A stretch of 64,000 nucleotides of DNA from Candidatus Baltobacteraceae bacterium (GTDB taxonomy: Bacteria > Vulcanimicrobiota > Vulcanimicrobiia > Vulcanimicrobiales > Vulcanimicrobiaceae): contig DATJTX010000025.1 of NCBI GenBank assembly GCA_035502855.1, forward strand, positions 1 through 64,000, written 5' to 3'. Made by a program: the position numbers and the translations under genes. Positions 1-8,050 of this stretch are shown one piece after another; positions within the stretch are counted from its first letter, which is position 1, and every line of letters begins with the position of its first letter. Below the pieces are notes generated by a model that worked only from the letters and a program-made list of their open reading frames with translations, was not told the origin of the DNA and made no database searches.

Positions 1-2
1 CA

Positions 3-242
3 AAAGTGCGCATCTGGCGCAATCGACATGACCAGCTCTTCATCGAATACCGTGGAGAACAACTGCCCTATCGGCGCGGTACCTCGCACCACCTCACCAC
101 CGTTCTCGATGCAAAAGCGCTTGAAGCACGACCGGCGCTCAATCCGCGCGCGCACCATCCCCAAAAGGCACACACCCCGCCGATGACACACCCCTGGAAA
201 AAACAAACCTACCGGGCGATCTCGACGAAGGGACATCTCTAA
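3..242 (+). CDS. 3' end of a transposase gene (cut by the window edge)
   Basis: This open frame runs in from the left edge and ends at TAA 240-242. Its motif RIWRNRHDQLFIEYRGE followed by a basic tail with HPWKK resembles the C-terminal end of DDE transposases of the ISNCY/IS481-like type, where a short beta segment (W..., EYRG...) and a final HPWR/K stretch follow the catalytic core. No catalytic residue lies inside the window. Just past the stop, the bases ggggacatcc (252-261) repeat a gggacatc copy at 231-238, as at the end of an insertion sequence. From 243 to 320 nothing else is visible before trmD ends. The family assignment is tentative. Confidence 0.55.
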   Translation, partial: KVRIWRNRHDQLFIEYRGEQLPYRRGTSHHLTTVLDAKALEARPALNPRAHHPQKAHTPPMTHPWKKQTYRAISTKGHL

Positions 243-320
243 CGAGTTTCAGGGGGACATCCCAGCCGAGCTTGTACAGGCGGATTGTGGAACCCCCGGA
301 ATTTGAAAGGCGCCTTCAGC

Positions 321-1037
321 CTACGGCTCCACGCCTCCCACTGAGCCGGGGCCCCCTTCGCCGAGCAAGTCTTTCCGCCGCGCGGCGGTCCGCGCCCGGG
401 ACTGTTCACGGCGCCAGGCGGCGATCTTGGCGTGGTCGCCCGAGAGCAAGACCGCCGGCACCTCGACCCCGCGAAAGACCGGCGGCCGAGTGTAGCTGGG
501 ATAATCCAGCCAGCCGTTGGCAAAGGACTCGTGCGCGGCCGAATCGGCGTCGATCACGCCGGGAACCAAGCGGGCTGTTGCGTCGATGATGGCCAGCGCA
601 GCCAGTTCGCCCCCGGTCAGAATGAAGTCCCCAACGGAAAATTCCTCGAGCGGATACAGCTCGGCCAGGCGCTCGTCGATCCCCTCGTAGTGGCCGCAGA
701 TCACGATCAAACGGTCGTGGGCGGCCAAACGAGCTGCGTCGGCGTGGGCGAATGCCTTGCCTGCGGCCGCCGGTACGACGATCGCGCGCCGCTCGCCGGC
801 GGGGGCGCTTGCGATGATCGCGTCCAGCGCGCGCGCGAGCGGTTCGATCCGCAAGACCATGCCGGCGCCGCCGCCGTAGGGCATATCGTCGGCACGTTCG
901 TTTCCTTGCAGCGCGTCGAGCAGATGGTGATAGCGAATCGCGATCGTTCCGGCTTCCACCGCGCGTCCGAGGACCGAGAGCCCGACGAACGGCGCGAAGA
1001 CTTCGGGGAAGAGCGTGATCACGTCGATGATGAGCAT
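321..1037 (-). CDS. trmD: tRNA (guanine-37-N1)-methyltransferase TrmD
   Basis: TrmD methylates N1 of G37 in tRNAs using S-adenosylmethionine and prevents +1 frameshifting. The 238-residue protein starts MLIIDVITLFPEVF and carries DMPYGGGAGMV, ICGHYEGIDER and EFSVGDFILTGGELAA, which form the trefoil-knot SAM site of the SPOUT family. Length is typical. The ATG at 1037 was chosen because AAGGAG lies just upstream; longer readings lack family similarity. TrmD is usually in an rpsP-rimM-trmD-rplS operon, but here neither neighbour is ribosomal: an IS remnant lies downstream and a Clp-N-like gene is divergent upstream. Confidence 0.95.
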   Translation of the reverse strand: MLIIDVITLFPEVFAPFVGLSVLGRAVEAGTIAIRYHHLLDALQGNERADDMPYGGGAGMVLRIEPLARALDAIIASAPAGERRAIVVPAAAGKAFAHADAARLAAHDRLIVICGHYEGIDERLAELYPLEEFSVGDFILTGGELAALAIIDATARLVPGVIDADSAAHESFANGWLDYPSYTRPPVFRGVEVPAVLLSGDHAKIAAWRREQSRARTAARRKDLLGEGGPGSVGGVEP

Positions 1038-1088
1038 GAGCGTCGCTCCTTCGAGGCACCCGTAAAGCGAGCCTCGAATCGCAGGCGT

Positions 1089-1598
1089 ATGGCCGATAGC
1101 GCCGAGCAGATCTTCCTTTCGGATGAGATTCTCGCCCTGATGCGCAGCGCGGCGGCGCTCGCCGGCGGGATGCACGAACCCTTCATCACCGTGCGTACGC
1201 TGCTGCTCGCGCTGCTGGACGATCCGCAAATCGGGCCTGCGCTCACCGAGGTCTTGCCGCGCGAAAAGCTGGAGACGTACGAACTTCCCGATGACGCGGG
1301 AACGCGCCTGACGGCTTCGCGCATTCCCGAACCGCACTTGCAGAGCGGCGAGCGTGCCGCGCTGCTGCGGTTCAATACGCTGGCCTTCAAAGTGCCTGAC
1401 GGCAGTAAGAGCGTGTGGTTGAGCCGTGAGGCCTACGCGGTGTGGAACGAGGCCGCGCGGCGGGTGGGAGAAGGCGAGCAATTTCTGCCCAAACATCTGG
1501 CCTTCGGGATTGCAGCCGACGCGATTCGTTCGCCGGGTGTGCTCAGCGCCATGCGGGTGTCCCCCGGCGACGTCACCGACGCGTTGCTAAAACTTTAA
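1089..1598 (+). CDS. orphan Clp N-domain-like protein
   Basis: A 169-residue soluble protein. Residues 1-60 (EQIFLSDEILALMRSA ... PFITVRTLLLALLDDP ... ALTEVL) resemble a Clp repeat, the helical N-domain of ClpA/ClpB/ClpC that binds substrates or adaptors. No AAA+ module, Walker motif or protease follows, so this would be a stand-alone N-domain protein. The rest is Arg/Glu-rich with no motif I recognise. It is divergent from trmD, with 51 bases between the start codons. It might act as an adaptor or decoy for a Clp ATPase, but that is inference. The start is ATG 1089; no strong Shine-Dalgarno is visible. Confidence 0.55.
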   Translation: MADSAEQIFLSDEILALMRSAAALAGGMHEPFITVRTLLLALLDDPQIGPALTEVLPREKLETYELPDDAGTRLTASRIPEPHLQSGERAALLRFNTLAFKVPDGSKSVWLSREAYAVWNEAARRVGEGEQFLPKHLAFGIAADAIRSPGVLSAMRVSPGDVTDALLKL

Positions 1599-1603
1599 AT
1601 TTA

Positions 1604-2074
1604 TTAGGTTTTGGAGGCTTCGACGGCGGTGAGTTCTTCGAGATATTCGAAGAGCTGCGGAAGCGTGATTTTTTCGAGCGCGGTCTGTGCCTTGACGTGG
1701 TCCGCGTCTTCGCCTTCGTCGCGAATGTAGCAGCGCGTCTCGACGCCGTTGTCGCTTTCGCTGATGAACGAAACCGCGAACCCGCGCCCAGGCATCTCGT
1801 CGTAGATGCGCATCGTTTGCGGATTGAGAATCTCGATCGAGTGTGACGCGTTGTTGGCGTCGAAGATCAAAATTTTGAGATGCTCGTAATTGGTCACCTC
1901 GATCGAACCGACGACGAAGACGTTCTTGGCAGAAAAGAACTCGTGCCCACGCTTGCTGCGGCTCGAGACTTCGTAAAAGACTCGGTGGGCAACGAAGCGC
2001 TGCAGGATCTTGCGTAGGGTCGCCAACGAGGCGAGGGTTTCGGTCCGGTTGCCTCGTGTGTAGATGATCTTCAC
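1604..2074 (-). CDS. hypothetical protein, 156 aa
   Basis: I do not recognise this protein. It is soluble, begins VKIIYTRGNRTETLASLATL (GTG start) and ends in an acidic helix (ALEKITLPQLFEYLEEL). It has no signal peptide or membrane segment and no obvious catalytic motif. The regular alternation of short strands (NVFVVGSIEV, LKILIFD, RCYIRDEG) suggests a small alpha/beta fold. It ends 5 bases from the convergent Clp-N-like gene and is divergent from tatB, whose start lies 92 bases away. Codon use matches the surrounding genes, so it looks native rather than acquired. Confidence 0.6.
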   Translation of the reverse strand: MKIIYTRGNRTETLASLATLRKILQRFVAHRVFYEVSSRSKRGHEFFSAKNVFVVGSIEVTNYEHLKILIFDANNASHSIEILNPQTMRIYDEMPGRGFAVSFISESDNGVETRCYIRDEGEDADHVKAQTALEKITLPQLFEYLEELTAVEASKT

Positions 2075-2166
2075 GCGGACGTGCCCGCTTGTACAGCCGC
2101 AGGAGGAGTTCCTCCCTGTCCTCTGCGAGCGGACCGAGGCCGCCGCAAGCGAAGACGAATCGAGCG

Positions 2167-2376
2167 ATGTTCTCTGTTCCCGATATCATGGTCGTCTCGG
2201 TGCTGGCGCTGCTGCTGTTCGGTCCCGATCAGCTGCCCAAAATCATGCGTCAGAGCGGGCGGCTGATGCGCGAGATCCAGAATACCTCGCACTCGTTCAT
2301 TGCCGAGATGGAACGCGCCGCCGAGATCAGCGAGGCTCAGAGCGAGCCGCGGCCGCCGGTCGACGAGCCCAAATAG
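2167..2376 (+). CDS. tatB: TatA/TatB-family twin-arginine translocase subunit
   Basis: A 69-residue single-pass membrane protein. An N-terminal hydrophobic helix (SVPDIMVVSVLALLLFGPDQ) is followed by the FGP-x-x-LP hinge and an amphipathic helix (KIMRQSGRLMREIQ), the signature of TatA/B/E. These subunits form or recruit the Tat pore that exports folded, cofactor-loaded proteins. The longer helix with acidic residues leans towards TatB, but TatA cannot be excluded. The ATG at 2167 was chosen because everything upstream in frame is Arg/Ser-rich and unlike the family. No tatC is adjacent. A Rieske protein and an SsuA-like protein with twin Arg elsewhere in the window are possible clients. Confidence 0.8.
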   Translation: MFSVPDIMVVSVLALLLFGPDQLPKIMRQSGRLMREIQNTSHSFIAEMERAAEISEAQSEPRPPVDEPK

Positions 2377-2401
2377 CAGGCGCGCAGGCGAAGCTGCGCG
2401 T

Positions 2402-2686
2402 CTAGATGTTGAAGTTCTGGCGCAGTTCGGTAATGCGCTGCGCGACGAGCGTCCGCACCTGCGCGTGTAGGCGTTCTTTCTGCTCCTCCGGCAGCCGGCG
2501 GTAGACCATGTACCCCGCGGCCGAGGCCAAGCCGCCGAGCAATCCGATGAGAAGCGCCTTGCCCACTTCGTTCTCGCCCTCTTCCGAGCGCGGTTCGTCG
2601 CCGAAGGCTCCTTGGTAGCCGTTTCCGGCGGAATTCGAGGCCGACCACGGCTGATCGGGCGGCGTCGTGCGGAACGTGTCAGACAT
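2402..2686 (-). CDS. small membrane-anchored hypothetical protein, 94 aa
   Basis: A hydrophilic Asn/Pro/Glu-rich N-terminus (about residues 1-42) is followed by one Gly/Ala-rich membrane helix (ALLIGLLGGLASAAGYMVY, about 44-62) and a charged C-terminal helix (RLPEEQKERLHAQVRTL). I know no family for it. The start is well supported: AAGGAGG sits 6 bases before ATG. A TAGAAT hexamer at 2711-2716 (minus strand) could be its -10 box, so it may be transcribed apart from the upstream prp. It is convergent with tatB. A role at the membrane, for instance with the translocase, is only guessed from position. Confidence 0.6.
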   Translation of the reverse strand: MSDTFRTTPPDQPWSASNSAGNGYQGAFGDEPRSEEGENEVGKALLIGLLGGLASAAGYMVYRRLPEEQKERLHAQVRTLVAQRITELRQNFNI

Positions 2687-2715
2687 GGGATCCTCCTTCG
2701 GGTACGCTGCCTATT

Positions 2716-3057
2716 CTACCCGGTTTGGCGCGAGCGTGTTACGCGGACGTGAGCCGGGTACTGCCGGGCGAGCTGTTCGCTGGCCAGCTCGGCGGTTGCG
2801 ACGATCGCAATCACCGCGGCGTCGTCTCGCGCGGATTCGGGAACGTTCACGTCGATGAGCCCAGCGCGCATCGCTGCGCCGACCTCGATATTCGCGTGCT
2901 CTTCGAGTCCTGCGCGTGCGGCCTGAAGCACCGCCGAAACGGCCGCGCAGACCAGCGAATACTCATCGGAACTATTCTCGGGGATTTCGACATGACCGGA
3001 TGCAAAAAACCGGGAGAGCCGCCCACGGCCATCCCGGTAAAAGGTCACTTCAACCAT
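2716..3057 (-). CDS. prp: ribosomal-processing cysteine protease Prp
   Basis: Prp removes an N-terminal extension from ribosomal protein L27 in Firmicutes and related lineages. The 113-residue protein has the expected ASGHVE segment (His22) and SLVCAAVSAVLQ (Cys37), the catalytic dyad of the family (formerly YsxB/DUF464). It lies directly downstream of rplU (33-base gap), as in the classic rplU-prp-rpmA operon, but rpmA (L27) does not follow; a small membrane protein does. Presence of Prp predicts that this organism's L27 carries a cleavable N-terminus. Confidence 0.85.
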   Translation of the reverse strand: MVEVTFYRDGRGRLSRFFASGHVEIPENSSDEYSLVCAAVSAVLQAARAGLEEHANIEVGAAMRAGLIDVNVPESARDDAAVIAIVATAELASEQLARQYPAHVRVTRSRQTG

Positions 3058-3090
3058 CGCTCACCCCGGCGCCCTGAGCCTACTCGAGGG

Positions 3091-3402
3091 TTAAAGGCTG
3101 ATTTTCGTGATTTTGACTTCGGCGAAGCGTTGCCGGTGGCCGTTGAGCTTACGCACGCGCTTCTTCGCTTTATAGCGGAAGACCAGGATCTTTTTGTCCT
3201 TGGCTTGGCGCAGCACGGTCCCGGTCACAGTGGCCCCCGCGAGGGTGGGCGTACCGACTTTCACGCCGCTGCCGGTGCTCGCGAGCACGACCTGATCGAA
3301 GGTGACGTCGGCTCCGGCCTCGAGATCGACGAGGTCGGTGCGGATGACGTCGCCCTCGGCAACGCGCATTTGCTTGCCGCCGGTCTGAATGATCGCGTAC
3401 AT
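3091..3402 (-). CDS. rplU: 50S ribosomal protein L21
   Basis: A 103-residue protein beginning MYAIIQTGGKQMRVAEGD and ending with the conserved block KKRVRKLNGHRQ, the L21 signature; length is exactly that of the family. L21 binds 23S rRNA in the large subunit. The ATG at 3402 is preferred over an in-frame GTG at 3411, because L21 starts at MYAII and because the promoter at 3412-3440 places the transcription start near 3405. The mRNA would then have about 3 bases before ATG and no Shine-Dalgarno. prp follows in the same direction. Confidence 0.95.
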   Translation of the reverse strand: MYAIIQTGGKQMRVAEGDVIRTDLVDLEAGADVTFDQVVLASTGSGVKVGTPTLAGATVTGTVLRQAKDKKILVFRYKAKKRVRKLNGHRQRFAEVKITKISL

Positions 3403-3411
3403 GACTGACAC

Positions 3412-3440
3412 ACAGTACCAGGGCTCCCGGGAGCTGTCAA
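3412..3440 (-). promoter_or_regulatory. promoter of rplU-prp
   Basis: On the minus strand TTGACA (3435-3440) and TACTGT (3412-3417) are separated by exactly 17 bases. This gives a consensus -35 and a good -10 (TAnnnT). The predicted +1 is about 3405, three bases before the rplU ATG. The -35 box overlaps the stop codon of the upstream hydrolase gene, so rplU is transcribed separately from it. Confidence 0.75.
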
Positions 3441-5554
3441 CGTCCTGACCCGGCCGCCGGCTCGAGCGTCAACCGGTGCACCGCCGCCGCCTCGACGGCC
3501 GCGTCCGAATAGGGCAGCGGCAGTAGCTTTCCGGCAACCCAGGCGGCGGCTTCGTCGGTGTAGTGGCCGCTGCCCGGCCGTCCCGATTCACCTTGCGGAA
3601 TCGTGATGCCGCCGGCATCCCAGTTCCCGACGTCCCAGACGGCGCGGAAGCTCTGCGAGAACCCGTAGTTCTGAACCTTCACCGTGTAGGCGTCGCCGTC
3701 GCCAGCGAACGTGGTTCCATTCAAGAACGAAAACCCGAGCGCGGCGAGCGGGTGACGCACCTGCACCGCGCCGGCCGTTCCCCAGGGCGTCGGCGAGGGA
3801 TCGCTGACGGCGGCGAGTGCCGTGACGGCCCCCGGCTTCGCGCGTGAGGCGAGCATCGTTTCGGTCATGCCGCCGAACTCGCGCACGAGCGCCCGGCGCA
3901 GGTAGTACGCGGCGGTCGCGTCCCGCGAGACCGGCGTGAAGCGGCCGTCCCACGCGGCGAGCTGCGGGACGTGCGCCGCGAGCGCACGTTCGCAAACCGA
4001 GAGCACGTCCATCTGCATCGCCGCGAAATATGCGATGTCGTACGTCGTGCGGGCGCGCAGCATCCGGGCAACGCGATAGGCTCGGCACGGTGCGATGAAT
4101 GCCGGCGAGAGCCTGAGCGGATACGACGGTCCGTACATCTTGTTGTTCGACGTCCACACGATCGCCGTGCGCGCGGGCGCAACGTGCGGCAGCTCGTCGA
4201 ACGGAACCGGCGGATAGACGTTGCGCAGATCGCTTGCCGGGTGAATGCCGCGCGACCACAGCGGATCGTCCGGTATCGAGCCGGCAAGCTGATAGGCGAC
4301 GCGGCCGCTCACGCCGGCAAGTTCGAAATTCTGCGTCGGTCCGGGATAGGTGCGCAGCGCCGCCAGCGCGTCTTCGATGCTGCGCGCGCGATCGAGCGCT
4401 TCGAACGTCGTCAGTGCGGATTGCGGGTCGTCGTATGCGTTCCACCGCACGAGCACAAATCGTCGTTTGGCGTTCACGCTGACCCACGTGCCGAACTCGC
4501 GCGCGCCGCGGTAGTAGCGCTTGGTCACGTCGCGGCCGAAGCGAACGCGGAACTTCTCGGTTTGCCAATCGGCGGGCTCGAGATGTGGCGGCGCATCGAA
4601 GATCGAGAGCGCCGTTACCGCTCCGTTGGTCGCGCCCCACGCGACCTTATCGTTGTGACCGAGCGTGATCCCCGGCGTTCCCACCAGCGTCGCGCCGGCG
4701 GCGTGAAACGTCGGCGCATGCAGATCGAGCAGATACCACACGCCTGGAATGCCGAGCTGCAGATGCGGGTCGTTGGCGAGCAGCGCGCGTCCGCTCGCGG
4801 TGTGCGCTGCCCCGGCCGCCCATTCATTGCTGCCGATCGGCGGCCGCCGGTCGAGAAGCGCGCGGATCAGATCGAGGCGGGCGTCGCGTGTGCTGCAACG
4901 CGCCGGGTCGGCGATGTGCGCGAGACCTTCGGTGACCGGCGCATCGAAGCAGGGATCGGAAAGGGGTTCGTTCTTGCCCACACGGCCGGCGACCTCGTTC
5001 CAATCGTCGGTCAAAACGAGGACGGTTGCGAAAGCGACCGCAAGCGAGTCTTGCGGTCTCCACGGCTGCATCGAATAATGAAGGATCCGAAACTCGACCG
5101 GGGTCGACTCGCGGGACGCCGCCGCGTTGACGCCGTCCGCAAACGCCCGCAGCATCGCACGGTCGCCTCCGTTCAGCCGCGCCCACTCTCGCTCGACGAT
5201 CTCACGCACCGGCACGACGCGTGCTGCTTCGTCGGCCCGCAGCGTCACGGATCCGAGAATCTCGCTGAGATCTCCGTAGACGAACCGGCGCTGCAGGTCG
5301 AGTTGGAAGAGCCGGTCCGCTCCCTCGACGTAGCCTTGCGCAAAGAAGAGATCGTGTTCGTTCTGTGCACGGACATGCGGTACGCCGCGCGCGTCGCGCA
5401 AGATCTGAACCGGTGCGTACAGACCCAGCCCGGCGATCGTGCCGTCGGCTCGCGCACGCGCGTGCATGCCGGCGAACACGTTGCCGGCATAGATCGCGAG
5501 GATCACGGCGATGGCTGCGAGCAGTGCGGCAACGGCGCGGATGACGATCCGCAT
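3437..5554 (-). CDS. penicillin acylase-family N-terminal-nucleophile hydrolase
   Basis: A 705-residue protein with an N-terminal membrane helix or signal (AVAALLAAIAVILAIYAGN), so probably periplasmic. It has the penicillin amidase layout: alpha segment with QGYVEGADRLFQLDL, linker, then GSNEW where Ser242 becomes the N-terminal nucleophile after self-cleavage, then ANDPHL and the block GTPGITLGHNDKVAWG. Such enzymes cleave amide bonds in beta-lactams, acyl-homoserine lactones or other N-acyl compounds; the substrate cannot be told from sequence. Start ATG 5554 overlaps the Rieske stop (TGATG), which indicates translational coupling. The rplU promoter begins inside its stop codon. Confidence 0.85.
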   Translation of the reverse strand: MRIVIRAVAALLAAIAVILAIYAGNVFAGMHARARADGTIAGLGLYAPVQILRDARGVPHVRAQNEHDLFFAQGYVEGADRLFQLDLQRRFVYGDLSEILGSVTLRADEAARVVPVREIVEREWARLNGGDRAMLRAFADGVNAAASRESTPVEFRILHYSMQPWRPQDSLAVAFATVLVLTDDWNEVAGRVGKNEPLSDPCFDAPVTEGLAHIADPARCSTRDARLDLIRALLDRRPPIGSNEWAAGAAHTASGRALLANDPHLQLGIPGVWYLLDLHAPTFHAAGATLVGTPGITLGHNDKVAWGATNGAVTALSIFDAPPHLEPADWQTEKFRVRFGRDVTKRYYRGAREFGTWVSVNAKRRFVLVRWNAYDDPQSALTTFEALDRARSIEDALAALRTYPGPTQNFELAGVSGRVAYQLAGSIPDDPLWSRGIHPASDLRNVYPPVPFDELPHVAPARTAIVWTSNNKMYGPSYPLRLSPAFIAPCRAYRVARMLRARTTYDIAYFAAMQMDVLSVCERALAAHVPQLAAWDGRFTPVSRDATAAYYLRRALVREFGGMTETMLASRAKPGAVTALAAVSDPSPTPWGTAGAVQVRHPLAALGFSFLNGTTFAGDGDAYTVKVQNYGFSQSFRAVWDVGNWDAGGITIPQGESGRPGSGHYTDEAAAWVAGKLLPLPYSDAAVEAAAVHRLTLEPAAGSGR

Positions 5555-5859
5555 CACAGCTCCACGTACAGCTCGCCGGCGTCTTCGCGCACGGGATAGG
5601 TTTGCACCGGCATGACGGCGGGCATCGTCGGGGCGCCGGTGCGCACGTCGAACGTCGCGCCGTGACGCGGGCAAATCACGCACGCGCCCTCGATCTCGCC
5701 TTGGTCGAGCGGGCCGCCGTCATGCGTGCAGACGTCGTCGATTGCGTAGAACGAACCGCCGAGGTTGCAAATCAAGATCTCCACGCCGTCGACGGCAAAG
5801 GATTTAGCCGTTCCCGGCGGGATCTCGCGTGCGGGCGCCACGCGCCGTTCCACGATCAA
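5554..5859 (-). CDS. Rieske [2Fe-2S] ferredoxin-type protein
   Basis: A 101-residue soluble Rieske domain. The ligand motifs are CTHDGG and CPRHGATFD (C-x-H ... C-x2-H), which bind a [2Fe-2S] cluster through two Cys and two His. Stand-alone Rieske ferredoxins of this size pass electrons to oxygenases or act as NirD-like subunits. The start is TTG 5859, overlapping the stop of the upstream secreted-protein gene (TTGA), with an alternative GTG at 5853. It sits between a secreted protein and the penicillin-acylase-like gene in one minus-strand run. A physical link with these is suggested only by coupling. Confidence 0.85.
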   Translation of the reverse strand: MIVERRVAPAREIPPGTAKSFAVDGVEILICNLGGSFYAIDDVCTHDGGPLDQGEIEGACVICPRHGATFDVRTGAPTMPAVMPVQTYPVREDAGELYVEL

Positions 5860-6389
5860 TTACCGATCTTGTGGCAAGGCGCAAGCGTTTTGGGTGTCGT
5901 GCCGAGCGCAACGATATGGAACATGAAGCCCGGTCCGATTTTCACGTTCTTTCCGCTGCGGACCTCGTTGACCGCCGTGCGCACGAGACCGGGGATCGGG
6001 AGATACCCGGTCGCGCGCTCGGCGAGCGTTTCGGCCGGCGCCCAGACCGAGGCGTCGCGGGGATCGATCATGACTTGGTAGGGTTTATTGTTGTAGACGA
6101 GTTCACGCACCTCGAGCACGAGCGAACCGTTACGGTCGTGATTGCTCGCCGCGGTCACTTCGCGTACCACGCCGTAGCCGATCGTTCCCTGCGGAATGAG
6201 CACGTTATCGATGCGTGCGGTTACCGCGAGCTTGAAGCGGAATTCCATACCGGGGAAAGCGGTTCCCGAATCGACCGTATCGACCATGGTCGCCGGGATC
6301 GCGACGATGCAGCCCGTCGCCCACGAACGGGCGGGAGCGGCGCAGATGAACCAGGCAAGTACCAACGCTGCCGCGGCACGCCAAACCAT
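5856..6389 (-). CDS. secreted hypothetical protein, 177 aa
   Basis: A classical signal peptide (VWRAAAALVLAWFICAAPARSWA) ends near residue 25, so the mature protein is exported. The rest is beta-rich: FRFKLAVTARIDNVLIPQGTIGYGVV resembles the 'tunable matrix' beta-barrel pattern of outer-membrane-associated domains, but I do not recognise a family. A Cys follows the signal after a Gly (ATGC), and a second Cys lies near the C-terminus (LAPCHK), so a disulfide is possible. It lies 17 bases after sufB and overlaps the Rieske start, so it probably belongs to the sufB transcript. Confidence 0.65.
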   Translation of the reverse strand: MVWRAAAALVLAWFICAAPARSWATGCIVAIPATMVDTVDSGTAFPGMEFRFKLAVTARIDNVLIPQGTIGYGVVREVTAASNHDRNGSLVLEVRELVYNNKPYQVMIDPRDASVWAPAETLAERATGYLPIPGLVRTAVNEVRSGKNVKIGPGFMFHIVALGTTPKTLAPCHKIGN

Positions 6390-6406
6390 GCCGGGATTTT
6401 CAGCGG

Positions 6407-7885
6407 TTAGCCGACGGCGCCTTCCATCTCCATCTTCACCAGACGGTTGAGCTCGACGGCGTATTCCATCGGCAATTCTTTGACGAAGAAGTCGAAGAAG
6501 CCGTTGACGATCATCGCCGTGGCATCGGCTTCCGAGAGACCGCGCGACATCGCGTAAAACAGTTGGTCCTCGCCGATCTTCGAGACGCTCGCCTCGTGCT
6601 CGACGGTCGAGCGCTGCTCGTGAATCTTCATCGTCGGCTTCGTGTCGCTGGCCGAGCGGTCGTCCATGATCAGCGCGTCGCAGCGCACGCGCGTCTTGGC
6701 GCCGGTTGCTCCCGGAAAGATCTCGACGAGGCCACGATAGGTCGTCTTGCCGCCGTGCGCGCTCACGCTCTTGTTGGTCACGACCGAGGTCGTGTTCGGC
6801 GCGACGTGGATCACTTTGGCGCCGGCATCCTGGTGCTGGCCCTCGCCGGCAAACGCCATCGACAGAATCTCGCCGCGCGCGCCTTCACCCATCAAGTAGA
6901 TCGACGGATACTTCATCGTGAGCTTCGAACCGAGGTTACCGTCCACCCATTCGACCGTCGCGTTCTCGTGCGCCACCGCACGCTTGGTCACGAGATTGTA
7001 GATATTGCGATACCAATTTTGAATGGTGGTGTAGCGAATCGACGCGCCCTCGAGCGCAATCAGTTCGACTACCGCACTGTGCAGCGACGAGGTCGAGAAC
7101 TTCGGCGCGGTACAGCCCTCGATGTAATGGATCTTCGCTCCGGCATCCGCTATGATCAGCGTGCGCTCGAACTGACCCATGTTCTCGGCGTTGATACGGA
7201 AATAGGCTTGCAGCGGCATCTTCACTTCGACGCCCGGCGGAACGTAGATGAACGATCCGCCCGACCAAACGGCGGAGTTCAGTGCCGAGAACTTGTTGTC
7301 CGCGGCGGGAATCACGGTCGCGAGATATTTGCGGACGATCTCCGGATACTGCTTGACCGCGGTATCCATGTCGCAGAAGAGCACGCCCTGCGCGTCGAGT
7401 TCCTTGCTGACGTTGTGATAGACGACTTCCGACTCGTACTGGGCGGAAACGCCGGCCAAGAACTTGCGCTCGGCCTCCGGAATGCCCAAACGATCGAAGG
7501 TGCGTTTGATGTCGTCGGGTACGTCGTCCCACGAACGCTCGGTCTTGTCGGTCGACTTGACGAAATAATGGATGTCCGCGAAGTCGATTTGGGAGAGCAG
7601 CTCGGTGTCGCCCCACGTCGGCATCGGCTTGCTGACGAAGAGCTCGTAAGCCTTGAGGCGGAAGTCCCGCATCCAGTCCGGCTCATTCTTCATCGCGCTG
7701 ATGCGCTCGACGATCTCGCGCGTGAGGCCCTTGTCCGACTTGAAAACGTAGTTTTCCGGGTCGTGGAACCCGTGGCGGTAGTCCTCGGAGACCGGGAGCT
7801 GAGCTGGCGTGGCTGCCGCACGAGGCGGCTGCTGGAGCCCGAGCGCAGGATGCGCGTCCGAGCCGAGCGATGCGGGCGTAGTCAT
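6407..7885 (-). CDS. sufB: Fe-S cluster assembly scaffold SufB
   Basis: SufB with SufC and SufD forms the scaffold on which [4Fe-4S] clusters are built. The 492-residue protein has the full SufB core: [53 protein letters not shown] and the end block [21 protein letters not shown], with RCDALIMDD near the presumed acceptor Cys. It has a longer, Ala/Pro-rich N-terminus than usual. SufC, SufD, SufS and SufU are not adjacent, which is unusual. Upstream lie a TATAAG box and an 11-bp palindrome (7922-7949) that may be the regulator's site. The ATG at 7885 leaves a short leader. Confidence 0.93.
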   Translation of the reverse strand: MTTPASLGSDAHPALGLQQPPRAAATPAQLPVSEDYRHGFHDPENYVFKSDKGLTREIVERISAMKNEPDWMRDFRLKAYELFVSKPMPTWGDTELLSQIDFADIHYFVKSTDKTERSWDDVPDDIKRTFDRLGIPEAERKFLAGVSAQYESEVVYHNVSKELDAQGVLFCDMDTAVKQYPEIVRKYLATVIPAADNKFSALNSAVWSGGSFIYVPPGVEVKMPLQAYFRINAENMGQFERTLIIADAGAKIHYIEGCTAPKFSTSSLHSAVVELIALEGASIRYTTIQNWYRNIYNLVTKRAVAHENATVEWVDGNLGSKLTMKYPSIYLMGEGARGEILSMAFAGEGQHQDAGAKVIHVAPNTTSVVTNKSVSAHGGKTTYRGLVEIFPGATGAKTRVRCDALIMDDRSASDTKPTMKIHEQRSTVEHEASVSKIGEDQLFYAMSRGLSEADATAMIVNGFFDFFVKELPMEYAVELNRLVKMEMEGAVG

Positions 7886-7911
7886 GGCAATCTGAGGGTA
7901 CCACGCCCTCC

Positions 7912-7949
7912 CTTATAGTCAAGATTGTGAAGTAGGAGCTTCAAAATCT
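7912..7949 (-). promoter_or_regulatory. sufB promoter region with operator-like palindrome
   Basis: The plus strand reads AGATTGTGAAG (7922-7932), six bases, then CTTCAAAATCT (7939-7949): an inverted repeat with 10 of 11 pairs. On the minus strand TATAAG (7912-7917) lies right after it, 27 bases before the sufB ATG; alternatively TTGACT (7917-7922) could be a -35. A palindrome abutting the promoter fits a repressor or activator site, for example an Rrf2-type Fe-S sensor. The regulator's identity is inference. Confidence 0.4.
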
Positions 7950-8050
7950 CTTCACTGCTCTGGTATGCAACCAAGCCGCACGACGCGTTCGAACCACCTT
8001 AAGAACTTCTTATCCCAAAGGGGTTTACAGGGGGGGCAAGGGGGGTTATC

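Noticed and set aside
3060-3090. Repeat-like cgccctgagcctactcgagg between rplU and prp as a terminator
   Set aside because: There is no adequate stem plus T-tract. It resembles a degenerate member of the ccctgag repeat type and is too short to call.
3971-5599. Long open frames antisense to known genes (for example opposite the penicillin-acylase gene and opposite gcvT, gcvPB and rpoB)
   Set aside because: They are Arg/Ala/Gly-rich shadows of high-GC codon use, with no motifs and no start signals; the sense frames have clear family motifs.
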